Shown here piece after piece: positions 1 through 7,483 of a stretch of 64,000 nt of DNA (its first letter is position 1; each line of letters starts with the position of its first letter). Origin of the DNA: Nitratireductor pacificus pht-3B (GTDB taxonomy: Bacteria > Pseudomonadota > Alphaproteobacteria > Rhizobiales > Rhizobiaceae); NCBI RefSeq assembly GCF_000300335.1, contig NZ_AMRM01000022.1, forward strand, positions 1 to 64,000. Direction: 5' to 3'. The notes under the pieces are model-generated. The model did not search any database. It saw only the letters and a program-made list of their open reading frames with translations, and had not been told where the DNA came from. The position numbers and the translations under genes were made by a program.

Positions 1-178
1 CCGTGCAGGGTTCCCGCCACTCATACGGTCGGCGATCGTGTTTGATCGTCCACCGTATCTGCGCCCGGCATGCGGGCCTCTGCATCCCATGCATCTGCCC
101 GAAACCAGGATCTGGACTGAATGTGGTCGTGCGCGGCTGCCGGAGCGGTTCATCGTTCCAGGGAAACGCTGCCCGGCC
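1..178. other. Left edge, no supported gene
   Basis: This edge segment follows the stop of the HlyC-type gene. On the minus strand two frames stay open to the window edge, one of them from an ATG at 153, but codon use is unremarkable and neither short product matches a family I know. A substrate gene for the acyltransferase could begin here or further left. The sequence in hand does not show it. Confidence 0.3.
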
Positions 179-643
179 CTATCTCATCGTCTTGGAGGAT
201 TGCCTGGAGCCGGGCGGTTGGCCCAGCCTGACCCTGCTGTTCTTGACGCAGCGCAGACTGCCGTCGCGATGTCGACGAATGCCACTGACGCGTTCAGTGA
301 GGAAGCCGCAGCTTTTCAGGTCATGTATCACGGCGCGGCTGTTGCCATGTGGCGCGATGAAGTCGTTTATGAACAGGCAGGGCCCGCAGTTCCATTCATG
401 GGCGTGCAGCGCCCGGCAGGTTTGGAGTATTTCCTCCTCGACGGCCCCGTCGAGCCATGCCCAGGTGACCATGCCTTGCGGTACATGATCATCCGCCAGA
501 TAGAAGCGGAACTGGCCGCGGTTGAGGGGCGGAAGGATCTCCACGGCGATGTAGGGACTCGCGGGGAACGCGCGGTGGTAGTCGGAACGCGCCAGCAGTT
601 CGAGGGCGTAGCCGATGCCGGCATAGAGGTCGATGTCAGACAT
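179..643 (-). CDS. HlyC-type toxin-activating lysine acyltransferase
   Basis: The 154-residue product matches the RTX toxin acyltransferase family, which transfers an acyl chain from acyl-ACP to internal lysines of a protoxin in the cytoplasm. Visible marks are LARSDYHRAFP with His23, the same position as the catalytic His23 of E. coli HlyC, then MVTWAWL (HlyC: VAYCSWANL), and a CGPCLFINDFIAPHG stretch with Asp94 matching HlyC Asp92. It is slightly shorter than HlyC (170). The ATG at 643 overlaps the stop of the upstream gene by 8 bases (ATGTCTGA), indicating translational coupling. No RTX protoxin or type I secretion gene is visible, so the substrate is unknown. The family call is strong; the specific role is open. 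Confidence 0.85.
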   Translation of the reverse strand: MSDIDLYAGIGYALELLARSDYHRAFPASPYIAVEILPPLNRGQFRFYLADDHVPQGMVTWAWLDGAVEEEILQTCRALHAHEWNCGPCLFINDFIAPHGNSRAVIHDLKSCGFLTERVSGIRRHRDGSLRCVKNSRVRLGQPPGSRQSSKTMR

Positions 644-1757
644 TTGCCGCCGCCTCCGGTTCCGTCGTGCGTTCGTGGCGATCGGCGCGTAGCGCGACCT
701 CCGGCAGATGCAGGCGCAGGCTGCTGGTGAGGACATCCTCGGCGCCAGGGAACGCGCGGCACCTGACGCCCGATTGTACCGGTTCGGCCGCCACGGGATC
801 CCAGGTCGCATATCCCGCCGGTTCGCCGTCATCGTTCAGGGTAATGAAGACTGAGCGCGTCTTCATGCAGTTGAGGAGATCGGCATGGCGCTTGCCGAGA
901 CTGTCCCCGCCCCCGCCTTGATCGGCCTGCATGTCGAGCAAGGCGATCGCACCGGCGTGACGGTAGGCATCACCCGGTCCGCCGGCGGCCGCAGGGAGTG
1001 GCGGCAGAGCCACGGGGAATGGCAGCACGGGAAAGCGCGCCAGAATGGCCGGCGCGGCCGGGCCGGCGCAGAACAAGGCGGTTCGGTCGTTCTGACAGGC
1101 GTCGCGCAGGAACGCGGACGCCATCAGCCGCGCGACGGGATAGTTCCATCGATAGTCGTAGCTCGGTGATTCCGCATGCAGTGCACGGGACAGCAGGTCC
1201 GCATCCCGGATCAGGTAGATGGTGTCCGATGCATGCCAGGCGGACTTCAACGCCCTGACGAGCGTGGGTCGGTGCATCGCGGCCCAGCGGATCAGTGCAG
1301 CCTCCCCCAGAAAGGCGCAGACTTCGCGCTGCACGGGCGGCATCGGGGCGCCGCGCGAGGCGGCGATCTGCGTCACATGGGCCAGTTCATGGGCGACGTC
1401 CAGCATGTCCACGGGCCGGCCGCGATAGTCACAACTGACAAAGGGAGATGTCGTCGCATCGCCATGGTGGGTGAACGGCCGGCCCGGCTCTTGCCCCTGC
1501 CGACCTGCCTCCAGGAACCGTGGCGTCTCTTCGCTTGCTTTTCTGATCGTCCCGGCAAGCTGCGGGAGAAACGCCTCCAAGGCGAGTGTCGCAATCTCCC
1601 ATGCCTCGGAAGCGGGGATCGGCGGAGCGTGCCCTGCCGAAAGATCGACGGTGTGCCGCAAGGCGCGGAGACGGTCCGCGATCTTCAGTAAGGTGACGAC
1701 TTCATCCCTGTCTAATCGACATACATGCAGCCATTCATTCAAGGCGCAAATATTCAT
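636..1757 (-). CDS. M3-peptidase-like zinc protein with possible HlyC/GNAT-like C-terminal tail
   Basis: The 373-residue protein contains HELAH at about residues 123-127, preceded by VSCDYRGRPVDMLDVA and followed by QREVCAFLGEAAL. This layout fits the active site of M3 (PepF/thimet-type) peptidases: a Y-x-G-x3-D-hhhh-AHELGH block, then an EVAST-like block supplying the third zinc ligand (Glu145 or Glu152 here). YDYRWNYPVARLMASAF near residues 197-213 resembles the C-terminal M3 helix. M3 enzymes normally have about 550-700 residues, so this is a minimal or truncated domain. The last 80 residues include VFITLNDDGEPAGYATW, which echoes the central strand of HlyC/GNAT folds; that similarity is weak. 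It is the first gene of a two-gene unit with the acyltransferase. Whether it is a protease, a chaperone or a recognition partner is unknown. Confidence 0.6.
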   Translation of the reverse strand: MNICALNEWLHVCRLDRDEVVTLLKIADRLRALRHTVDLSAGHAPPIPASEAWEIATLALEAFLPQLAGTIRKASEETPRFLEAGRQGQEPGRPFTHHGDATTSPFVSCDYRGRPVDMLDVAHELAHVTQIAASRGAPMPPVQREVCAFLGEAALIRWAAMHRPTLVRALKSAWHASDTIYLIRDADLLSRALHAESPSYDYRWNYPVARLMASAFLRDACQNDRTALFCAGPAAPAILARFPVLPFPVALPPLPAAAGGPGDAYRHAGAIALLDMQADQGGGGDSLGKRHADLLNCMKTRSVFITLNDDGEPAGYATWDPVAAEPVQSGVRCRAFPGAEDVLTSSLRLHLPEVALRADRHERTTEPEAAANV

Positions 1758-1779
1758 GTCACAAATTTCATTTCTAAAA

Positions 1780-1809
1780 TTATTATTTGAAATAATATAG
1801 GAAAATCAA
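1780..1809 (-). promoter_or_regulatory. Candidate sigma70-type promoter for the M3-like/HlyC pair
   Basis: On the minus strand TTGATT (1804-1809) and TAATAA (1780-1785) are separated by 18 bases, inside an AT-rich stretch unlike the surrounding DNA. The predicted start of transcription would give a very short leader before the ATG at 1757. This is inferred from sequence only. Confidence 0.3.
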
Positions 1810-1976
1810 TAACGTAGGAATTCATTGATGATTACTTTAGTTGGCTCTTATGTCAACGCACAAATCTTGTTTCGGCCGTTTTTCTGCCTCGAGAAAGGGA
1901 ACAATCCGGTCGTGAAATGCGCTGGAGAGGATCAGTTTCGAGGCGGTCGATTTCCCGTCCCGGAATGCGATTGTGC

Positions 1977-2004
1977 TTGCGACCCCGGCCCGCTTGCCTA
2001 TATA
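1977..2004 (+). promoter_or_regulatory. Candidate promoter of speDE
   Basis: TTGCGA (1977-1982) and TATATA (1999-2004) lie 16 bases apart, about 50 bases before the speD start. Between this site and the divergent promoter at 1780-1809 I see no gene. Confidence 0.4.
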
Positions 2005-2054
2005 CGGGCGGCGCCTGAATGGTCAGGCCACATCTGCTGGTTGGAGAGGACGCC

Positions 2055-2534
2055 ATGTCGCAAGACGCCCTTTTCCAATTGGGGATGGATTCAGTTGTAC
2101 TGAACACCGCCCAAAAGGAAGAAACAGTCGATTCGCAGCCCGTCACGGCGGTTTGCGATAACAAGGATCACTTTATCGAGAAGGACGGCGTTCTGTGCGC
2201 CGGTTCGCATCTCATCGTCGATCTGTTCGAGGCCGCGCGCCTCGATGATCTGCCCTATATCCAGGAAACGCTGGTGAACTGCGTCGATGCGGCGGGAGCC
2301 ACATTGCTGCACATTCACCTGCATCCGTTCGAGCCGAATGGCGGCGTCAGCGGCGTTGCCGTGCTCGCCGAAAGCCACATCTCCATTCACTCCTGGCCCG
2401 AGCGTGGCTATGCGGCGCTCGATATCTTCATGTGCGGGGACGCGGAGCCAGAGCGCTGCATCGAGGTGCTGCGCGATGCCTTCTCGCCCGGGCGCATGGA
2501 GGTCAAGGAGCTGCTGCGGGGGCGGAGCGCGTGA
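2055..2534 (+). CDS. speD: S-adenosylmethionine decarboxylase proenzyme
   Basis: The enzyme decarboxylates S-adenosylmethionine to provide the aminopropyl donor for spermidine synthesis. It is a pyruvoyl enzyme that cleaves itself. The motif AESHISIHSWPE places the cleavage between Glu106 and Ser107. His112 and Cys127 keep the +5 and +20 spacing of the catalytic His68 and Cys83 of the Thermotoga enzyme (Ser63). At 159 residues it has an N-terminal extension of about 40 residues over the minimal prokaryotic form. The ATG at 2055 is chosen because GGAGAGGA ends 4 bases upstream. An in-frame ATG at 2019 lacks such a site. The stop overlaps the speE start. Confidence 0.93.
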   Translation: MSQDALFQLGMDSVVLNTAQKEETVDSQPVTAVCDNKDHFIEKDGVLCAGSHLIVDLFEAARLDDLPYIQETLVNCVDAAGATLLHIHLHPFEPNGGVSGVAVLAESHISIHSWPERGYAALDIFMCGDAEPERCIEVLRDAFSPGRMEVKELLRGRSA

Positions 2535-3391
2535 GCGGCAAGAAGACCGTCTCGGAAACGCTGCATGGCGGCATCCGCGTCGATTTCGACGCGGATGAGG
2601 TGCTCTATGAAGAAGGCACCGGCCATCACCGCCTGGCGCTCATCCGCAACCGCCTGTTCGGCAAGGTCCTGCTGCTCGACGGCGCGGTGCAGGTCACCAG
2701 CGCCGACGAATTCATGTATCACGAGATGATGGCCCACGTGCCGCTGACGGCGCATGCCGACCCGCGGGACGTGCTGATCATCGGCGGCGGCGATTGCGGG
2801 CTGGCGGAGGAAGTGCTCAAGCACGACCGCGTGCAGCGGCTGACGCAGGTGGAGATCGATGCCTCGGTGGTCGATTTTTCGCGGGAGCATTTCGCCGAGT
2901 TCAACGCACCGGTCTTCGACGATCCGCGTTTCGCGGTGGAGATCGCGGATGGCGCAAGATTCGCCGCCGAGACGGACAGGCGCTTCGACGTGATTCTCGT
3001 CGATTCGACCGATCCGACGGGACCGGGCGCCGTGCTGTTCACGCCTGAATTCTACGGCAATCTGAAGCGCATCCTGCGGCCTGGCGGCATCGTCATCAGC
3101 CAGAACGGCGTGCCGTTCCTGCAACCGTCCGAGTTCAAGACCGCTATGGGAGCACTGGCGTCGGTTTTTGCCGCGACAAGCTGCTACCTGGTGGCAGTGC
3201 CCACCTATTTCGGCGGGCACATGACGCTCGGCTGGTCGTCCGACGATGCGGAGGCGCTGCACGTGCCCGAGGAGACATTGTCGGCGCGTGCCGCGGGTAT
3301 CCAGACCCGCTATTATACCCCGGCGCATCACAGGGCGGCCTTCGTGCTGCCGCGCTTCATCCAGACCCTGTTCGACGAAGCCGTGACTTAG
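2531..3391 (+). CDS. speE: Spermidine synthase family aminopropyltransferase
   Basis: The 286-residue protein transfers the aminopropyl group from decarboxylated SAM to a polyamine such as putrescine. The Rossmann-type methyltransferase fold shows VLIIGGGDCG (residues 81-90), an acidic strand end QVEID (106-110) and LVDSTDP (156-162), with YHEMMAHVPL in the substrate region. The usual glycine loop is GGGDGG; here residue 89 is Cys. The GTG start at 2531 forms a GTGA overlap with the speD stop, so the two enzymes are translationally coupled. A longer in-frame start inside speD is possible but unlikely. Which polyamine is the acceptor cannot be read from sequence. Confidence 0.9.
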   Translation: MSGKKTVSETLHGGIRVDFDADEVLYEEGTGHHRLALIRNRLFGKVLLLDGAVQVTSADEFMYHEMMAHVPLTAHADPRDVLIIGGGDCGLAEEVLKHDRVQRLTQVEIDASVVDFSREHFAEFNAPVFDDPRFAVEIADGARFAAETDRRFDVILVDSTDPTGPGAVLFTPEFYGNLKRILRPGGIVISQNGVPFLQPSEFKTAMGALASVFAATSCYLVAVPTYFGGHMTLGWSSDDAEALHVPEETLSARAAGIQTRYYTPAHHRAAFVLPRFIQTLFDEAVT

Positions 3392-3442
3392 ACCCGTTCA
3401 ACGTTTCACAGAAGTGCTGAACGGGTCTATGTCTTTGTTTTT
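3391..3442 (+). terminator. Rho-independent terminator after speE
   Basis: GACCCGTTCA (3391-3400) pairs with TGAACGGGTC (3418-3427), with a 17-base loop, followed by a T-rich stretch at 3433-3442. It starts on the last base of the speE stop codon. Confidence 0.75.
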
Positions 3443-3534
3443 CCGCGTTTATGCGGGCGTCATGTGATTCCACCTGACTGCAAAACGCTATAGGCTGCGG
3501 CCGGGCGCCCTGCCCTGCCGGTTCCATCGCTTGC

Positions 3535-4176
3535 CTATGCTCCCGCGCCAGCCTCGGCGAAGAACGGCACCTGCGCGGCAAGCTCCATGTCCTTTTCCAT
3601 GGCGCGACGGTTGGCCGGCCGTTCCTCGACGCGGGCCAGATACTCCTTGAAGATCGGCCTTTCCGGCAGGGCATGCATGAAGTTCATCGTGTAGGCAATG
3701 CCGGAGGCAAGCTGCGTATCAGCCGCGGTGAAACGATCGCCCGCGGCAAAGGGGTGCGCCGTCAGCCGTCGCTCGATATTCGCAACCATGTCCTCGAAGG
3801 TTCCGAACGGGAACTGGTTGCCGGTGTACTCGAAATTCTGAACATTGGCGCAGATGACGGGATCGAAGACGGAATCGCTATACACGAGCGAGGTCAGATA
3901 GGCGGCGCGGTCGGGATGGTCGAAAGCCGGAGCGAGGCCCGCCTCGGGAAAGCGGTCCGCCAGATAGATGGTGATCGCCGCACGCTCCGTCACCACCAGC
4001 CCGTCATGGACGATGGCCGGCACCTTCTTGCTCGGCTGGATTTGCCGGTATGCTTCCGGAACGCCTTCCTTGGCGCGGATATCGACCAATTCGATTTCAT
4101 AGGGAACGCCAAGCTCCTCCATCAGCCAGAGAATGCTGGACGAGCGAGACCAGGGGGCGTGATAGAACTTCAGCAT
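3535..4176 (-). CDS. Glutathione S-transferase family protein
   Basis: This 213-residue cytosolic protein has an N-terminal thioredoxin-like GST domain (LKFYHAPWSRSS, then QPSKKVPAIV with the cis-proline, then TERAAITIYLAD) and a helical C-terminal domain. SRSS near residues 9-12 suggests a Ser-type catalytic site. The ATG at 4176 is preferred because GAGGG lies 8 bases upstream; in-frame ATGs at 4191 and 4215 are alternatives. A palindromic operator-like element lies upstream at 4220-4269. The substrate is unknown; detoxification of electrophiles is the family default. Confidence 0.85.
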   Translation of the reverse strand: MLKFYHAPWSRSSSILWLMEELGVPYEIELVDIRAKEGVPEAYRQIQPSKKVPAIVHDGLVVTERAAITIYLADRFPEAGLAPAFDHPDRAAYLTSLVYSDSVFDPVICANVQNFEYTGNQFPFGTFEDMVANIERRLTAHPFAAGDRFTAADTQLASGIAYTMNFMHALPERPIFKEYLARVEERPANRRAMEKDMELAAQVPFFAEAGAGA

Positions 4177-4219
4177 CGTTGGAACCCTCATTGTTGATGG
4201 AACCGACAATAGCAAAGTC

Positions 4220-4269
4220 CTCCTGACACCAGACTGTCAGGAGCTTGACCCGTGCGGATGTCAGGAGCT
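4220..4269 (-). promoter_or_regulatory. Operator-like inverted repeat upstream of the GST gene
   Basis: CTCCTGACA (4220-4228) and TGTCAGGAG (4235-4243) form a perfect 9-bp inverted repeat with a 6-base spacer, 44 bases upstream of the GST start. A third half-site in direct orientation, TGTCAGGAGCT, lies at 4259-4269 and repeats 4235-4245 exactly. This spacing fits a dimeric repressor or activator site (for example HxlR, MarR or LysR type). No matching regulator gene is adjacent. Confidence 0.5.
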
Positions 4270-4300
4270 GAAAAGGCGGTCCTGCACCTATCCTGCATTA

Positions 4301-4327
4301 AAAAGGGCGGCACGAAGCCGCCCTTTT
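4301..4327 (-). terminator. Rho-independent terminator of the BMP transporter operon
   Basis: AAAAGGGCGGC (4301-4311) and GCCGCCCTTTT (4317-4327) form a perfect 11-bp stem with a 5-base loop. On the minus strand it ends in a run of T, 19 bases after the stop of the binding-protein gene. Confidence 0.8.
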
Positions 4328-4346
4328 CCTCGGTACATGCTCTGCG

Positions 4347-5423
4347 TCAGTTGGGCAGCTTGTCGTCGATGCCCTTGATGTAGAAGTTCATGCTGAGCAC
4401 CTCGCCGTCCGGCGCCACCTGGCCTTCCGCCAGCCATTCCGAGCCGTCCTGCTTGGCGACCGGGCCGGTGAACGGGTTGAAGCCCTCGTCCTTGATCTTC
4501 TTCTCGACGGCTTCGGCGGCGGCCTTCACGTCGTCGGGCATGTTGGTATAGGGCGCCATCACCACATGGCCGTCCTTCATGCCGCCCCACACGTCGATCT
4601 GCTCCCAGCTTCCGTCGATCACGGCCTGGACGCGTTCGATGTAGTACGGGCCCCAGTCGTCGACGATCGAGGTCAGCTGCGTCTCGGGCGCGAACTTGAT
4701 CATGTCCGAAGCCTGGCCGAAGCCCTTGATGCCGCGCTCGGCGGCGACCTGCAGCGGGGCGGTCGAATCGGTGTGCTGCGTGATGATGTCGACGCCCTGG
4801 TCGAGCAGCGCCTTGGCGGCGTCGGCTTCCTTGCCGGCGTCGAACCAGGTGTTGGCCCAGACGATCTTCACCTGAAAGTCGGGATTGACCGACTGCGCGC
4901 CGAGCAGGAAGGCGTTGATGCCCATCACGACCTCGGGGATCGGGAAGGAGGCGATGTAGCCGGCAACGCCCTTCTCCGACATCTTGGCGGCGATCACGCC
5001 CTGCACGTAGCGGCCTTCATGGAAGCGCGAATTGTAGGTCGCGACATTCGGATGGTCGCGCTTGAAGCCGGTGGCGTGCTCGAACTTGATGTCCGGGAAC
5101 TTGGCCGCGACCTTCTGGACGGGGTCCATGAAGCCGAAGGAGGTGGCGAAGATGATGTCGCAGCCGGAGCGAGCCATGCGTTCCAGCGCGCGCTCGGTGT
5201 CGGCGCCCTCCGGCACGCTCTCCAGATAGGCGGTCTCGACCTTGTCGCCAAAATGCTTCTCGACGTCGAGCAGGCCCTGATGGTGCTGGTAGGAATAGCC
5301 GAAGTCGCCGATCGGTCCGACATAGATCCAGCAGGCCTTGGTCTTGTCCTGAGCCGCGGCGGGTGCGGCGGCCAGTCCGAGCATGGCGGTCCCTGCGGCC
5401 AGGGCTAGGGTGAGTTTCTTCAT
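4347..5423 (-). CDS. BMP family ABC transporter substrate-binding protein
   Basis: The 358-residue periplasmic binding protein of the BMP (PnrA/Med-like) family delivers ligand to the two permeases encoded upstream. A signal peptide covers about the first 24 residues and ends AAPAAAQD, with no lipobox, so it is soluble. ACWIYVGPIGDFGYSYQ is the family N-terminal strand and ligand loop. Later marks include YNSRFHEGRYVQG, GFGQASDMIKFAP and the C-terminal FYIKGIDDKLPN. BMP proteins with this permease pair carry nucleosides or purine-type bases in characterised systems; the ligand here is inferred. It is the last gene of ATPase-permease-permease-BMP and is followed by a strong terminator. Confidence 0.9.
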   Translation of the reverse strand: MKKLTLALAAGTAMLGLAAAPAAAQDKTKACWIYVGPIGDFGYSYQHHQGLLDVEKHFGDKVETAYLESVPEGADTERALERMARSGCDIIFATSFGFMDPVQKVAAKFPDIKFEHATGFKRDHPNVATYNSRFHEGRYVQGVIAAKMSEKGVAGYIASFPIPEVVMGINAFLLGAQSVNPDFQVKIVWANTWFDAGKEADAAKALLDQGVDIITQHTDSTAPLQVAAERGIKGFGQASDMIKFAPETQLTSIVDDWGPYYIERVQAVIDGSWEQIDVWGGMKDGHVVMAPYTNMPDDVKAAAEAVEKKIKDEGFNPFTGPVAKQDGSEWLAEGQVAPDGEVLSMNFYIKGIDDKLPN

Positions 5424-5472
5424 GTTGACGTCCTCTCTTTCGTTGTCTGAGTTCCCGCGCCTTGGCGAACGT

Positions 5473-6387
5473 TCATCGTGCCGGCACGAACGGCCGCCCC
5501 AGGCACGACGGCGTGTTGACCATGGTCAGCCTCCTGTTGCGGGAGATTAGAACAAGTACGACGATGGTTGCCAGATACGGCAGCGCGGAAAGGAACTGCG
5601 AGGGGATCGATACACCGATCACCTGCGCATGCAACTGGCCGATGGAGACCGCGCCGAACAGATAGGCGCCGGCAAGCACCCGCCAGGGCCGCCAGGACGC
5701 GAAGACGACCAGGGCGAGCGCGATCCAGCCCCGCCCGGCGGTCATGTTCTCGATCCATTGCGGCGTATAGACCAGCGACAGATAGGCGCCGGCAAGCCCG
5801 GCGCAGGCGCCGCCGAAAGCCACGGCCGCATAGCGCACGGCAACGACCCTGATTCCCAGCGCGTGGGCCGAATCGTGGTTGTCGCCGACCGAGCGCAGGG
5901 TGAGGCCGGCGCGCGTGTAGAACAGGAAATAGGAGACGCCGGCCACCAGCAGGATGGAAATGTAGAACAACGGGTCCTGGGCGAACAGGAAGCGACCGAC
6001 ATAGGGCAGGTCCGAAAGGACGGGTATGGCGATGGGGCCAAGCTTCAGGCCGGGCATGCCGATGAAGGCTTCCCCGATCATGCCGGAAATGCCGAGGCCG
6101 AGCAGGGTCAGCGCCAGGCCGGTCGCCACCTGGTTGGTGACCAGCGTCAGGGTCAGGAAACCGAACAGCAGCGAGAACGCCGCGCCGACCAGAACGGCGG
6201 CGAACACGCCGAGCCAGGGCGAGCCGGTCGTGATGGCGACGCCGAAGCCGGTGACGGCGCCCATGATCATCATGCCCTCGACCCCCAGGTTGAGGACGCC
6301 CGAGCGTTCGACCACCAGTTCACCGATGGCAGCGATCAGCAGCGGCGTGGCGGCGGTTGCGATGGTGATCAGGACCGATTCAAACAT
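5473..6387 (-). CDS. BMP-type ABC transporter permease (second)
   Basis: This 304-residue inner-membrane permease of the BPD_transp_2 family has about eight to ten hydrophobic segments. It begins MFESVLITIATAATPLLIAA, with GELVVERSGVLNLGVEG near residues 27-43, a hallmark of nucleoside-type (NupQ-like) permeases. The ATG at 6387 overlaps the stop of the first permease by 8 bases (ATGTTTGA), supporting this start over a longer one at 6429. It pairs with the neighbouring permease to form a heterodimeric channel. Confidence 0.9.
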   Translation of the reverse strand: MFESVLITIATAATPLLIAAIGELVVERSGVLNLGVEGMMIMGAVTGFGVAITTGSPWLGVFAAVLVGAAFSLLFGFLTLTLVTNQVATGLALTLLGLGISGMIGEAFIGMPGLKLGPIAIPVLSDLPYVGRFLFAQDPLFYISILLVAGVSYFLFYTRAGLTLRSVGDNHDSAHALGIRVVAVRYAAVAFGGACAGLAGAYLSLVYTPQWIENMTAGRGWIALALVVFASWRPWRVLAGAYLFGAVSIGQLHAQVIGVSIPSQFLSALPYLATIVVLVLISRNRRLTMVNTPSCLGRPFVPAR

Positions 6388-7483
6388 TCTGCGCCACCTC
6401 CCGGCGTCTTGCGGTCGCGCGGCCGGCAAGCCGGATGCGGTAGTGGATCAACGTGTCGCAACCGAGCACGAAGAACAGCAGCATGCCCTGGAAGGCGCGC
6501 GCCGCCTTGTCGGACAGGCCGATGGAGATCTGCGCCGCCTCGCCGCCCAGATAGGAAAGCGCCAGGACGAAGCCGGCGGCGACGATGCCGAGCGGATTGA
6601 GGCGGCCGAGAAAGGCGACGATGATGGCGGTGAACCCGTAGCCGGGCGAGATCGACGGCTGCAGCTGGCCGATGGCGCCGGCGACTTCCGAGATGCCGGC
6701 GAGCCCCGCCAGGCCGCCCGAGATCAGGAAGGCGACCACCACCATGCGCGGCGCGCTGAAGCCGGCGAAGCGCCCTGCCCTCGGGCTCTGGCCGAGAACC
6801 CGGATCTCGAATCCTTTCAAGGTCTTGCGCAGAACGAACCAGAGGACGAGAGCGGCGACGACGGCGAAGACGATGCCCCAATGGGCGCGGCCGGCCGAGG
6901 GCAAGAGCTCGGGCAGGATGGCAAAGGCGTGGAAATCCCGCGTTTCCGGAAAATTCATGCCGCCGGGGTCGCGCCAGGGACCGCGCACCAGCCAGTCGAG
7001 AAAGAGCTGCGCCACATAGACGAGCATCAGGCTGGTCAGGATCTCGTTGGTGTTGAACCGCGCCTTGAGGAGAGCCGGCACCGCCGCGTAGGCAGCGCCG
7101 CCGGCAACGCCCATCAGCATCATGAGCGGCAGGACCGACCAGTTCTGGAAGTCCGGGAAGACGACCGGCAGGATGCCGCCGGCGATGGCGCCCGCGATGA
7201 ACTGGCCTTCCGCGCCAATGTTCCAGTTGTTCGACAGGAAGCAGACGGAAAGCCCGACGGCGATCAGGATCAGGGGGGCGGCCTTGACCGCCAGCTCGTG
7301 CAGCGACCAGGTCTCGCGCAGCGGGTCGATGAAATAGTAATACAGCGCATCCAGCGGGTTCTTGCCAAGGACAGAGAACATCACGGCGCCCGCCGCGACG
7401 GTCAGGACCAGGGCGATCAGCGGCGAGACGGCACTGAACAGGGCGGAACGCTGCGGGCGCTTGACGAGTTCGAGGCGCATCAT
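6380..7483 (-). CDS. BMP-type ABC transporter permease (first)
   Basis: The 367-residue inner-membrane permease is of the NupP-like type. It has an N-terminal transmembrane segment, then KAAPLILIAVGLSVCF and NNWNIGAEGQF (about residues 65-95), which is the counterpart of the NLGVEG block in its partner. ARFNTNEILTSLM is also typical of the family. It starts with two consecutive ATG codons, the first forming an ATGA overlap with the ATPase stop. Together the two permeases form the membrane channel of the importer. Confidence 0.9.
   Translation of the reverse strand: MMRLELVKRPQRSALFSAVSPLIALVLTVAAGAVMFSVLGKNPLDALYYYFIDPLRETWSLHELAVKAAPLILIAVGLSVCFLSNNWNIGAEGQFIAGAIAGGILPVVFPDFQNWSVLPLMMLMGVAGGAAYAAVPALLKARFNTNEILTSLMLVYVAQLFLDWLVRGPWRDPGGMNFPETRDFHAFAILPELLPSAGRAHWGIVFAVVAALVLWFVLRKTLKGFEIRVLGQSPRAGRFAGFSAPRMVVVAFLISGGLAGLAGISEVAGAIGQLQPSISPGYGFTAIIVAFLGRLNPLGIVAAGFVLALSYLGGEAAQISIGLSDKAARAFQGMLLFFVLGCDTLIHYRIRLAGRATARRREVAQNV

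Noticed and set aside
1-178. RTX repeat protein as the partner of the acyltransferase
   Set aside because: A minus-strand frame reads GGRSNTIADRMSGG, which is faintly RTX-like, but there is no repeated nonapeptide and only about 50 codons are visible.
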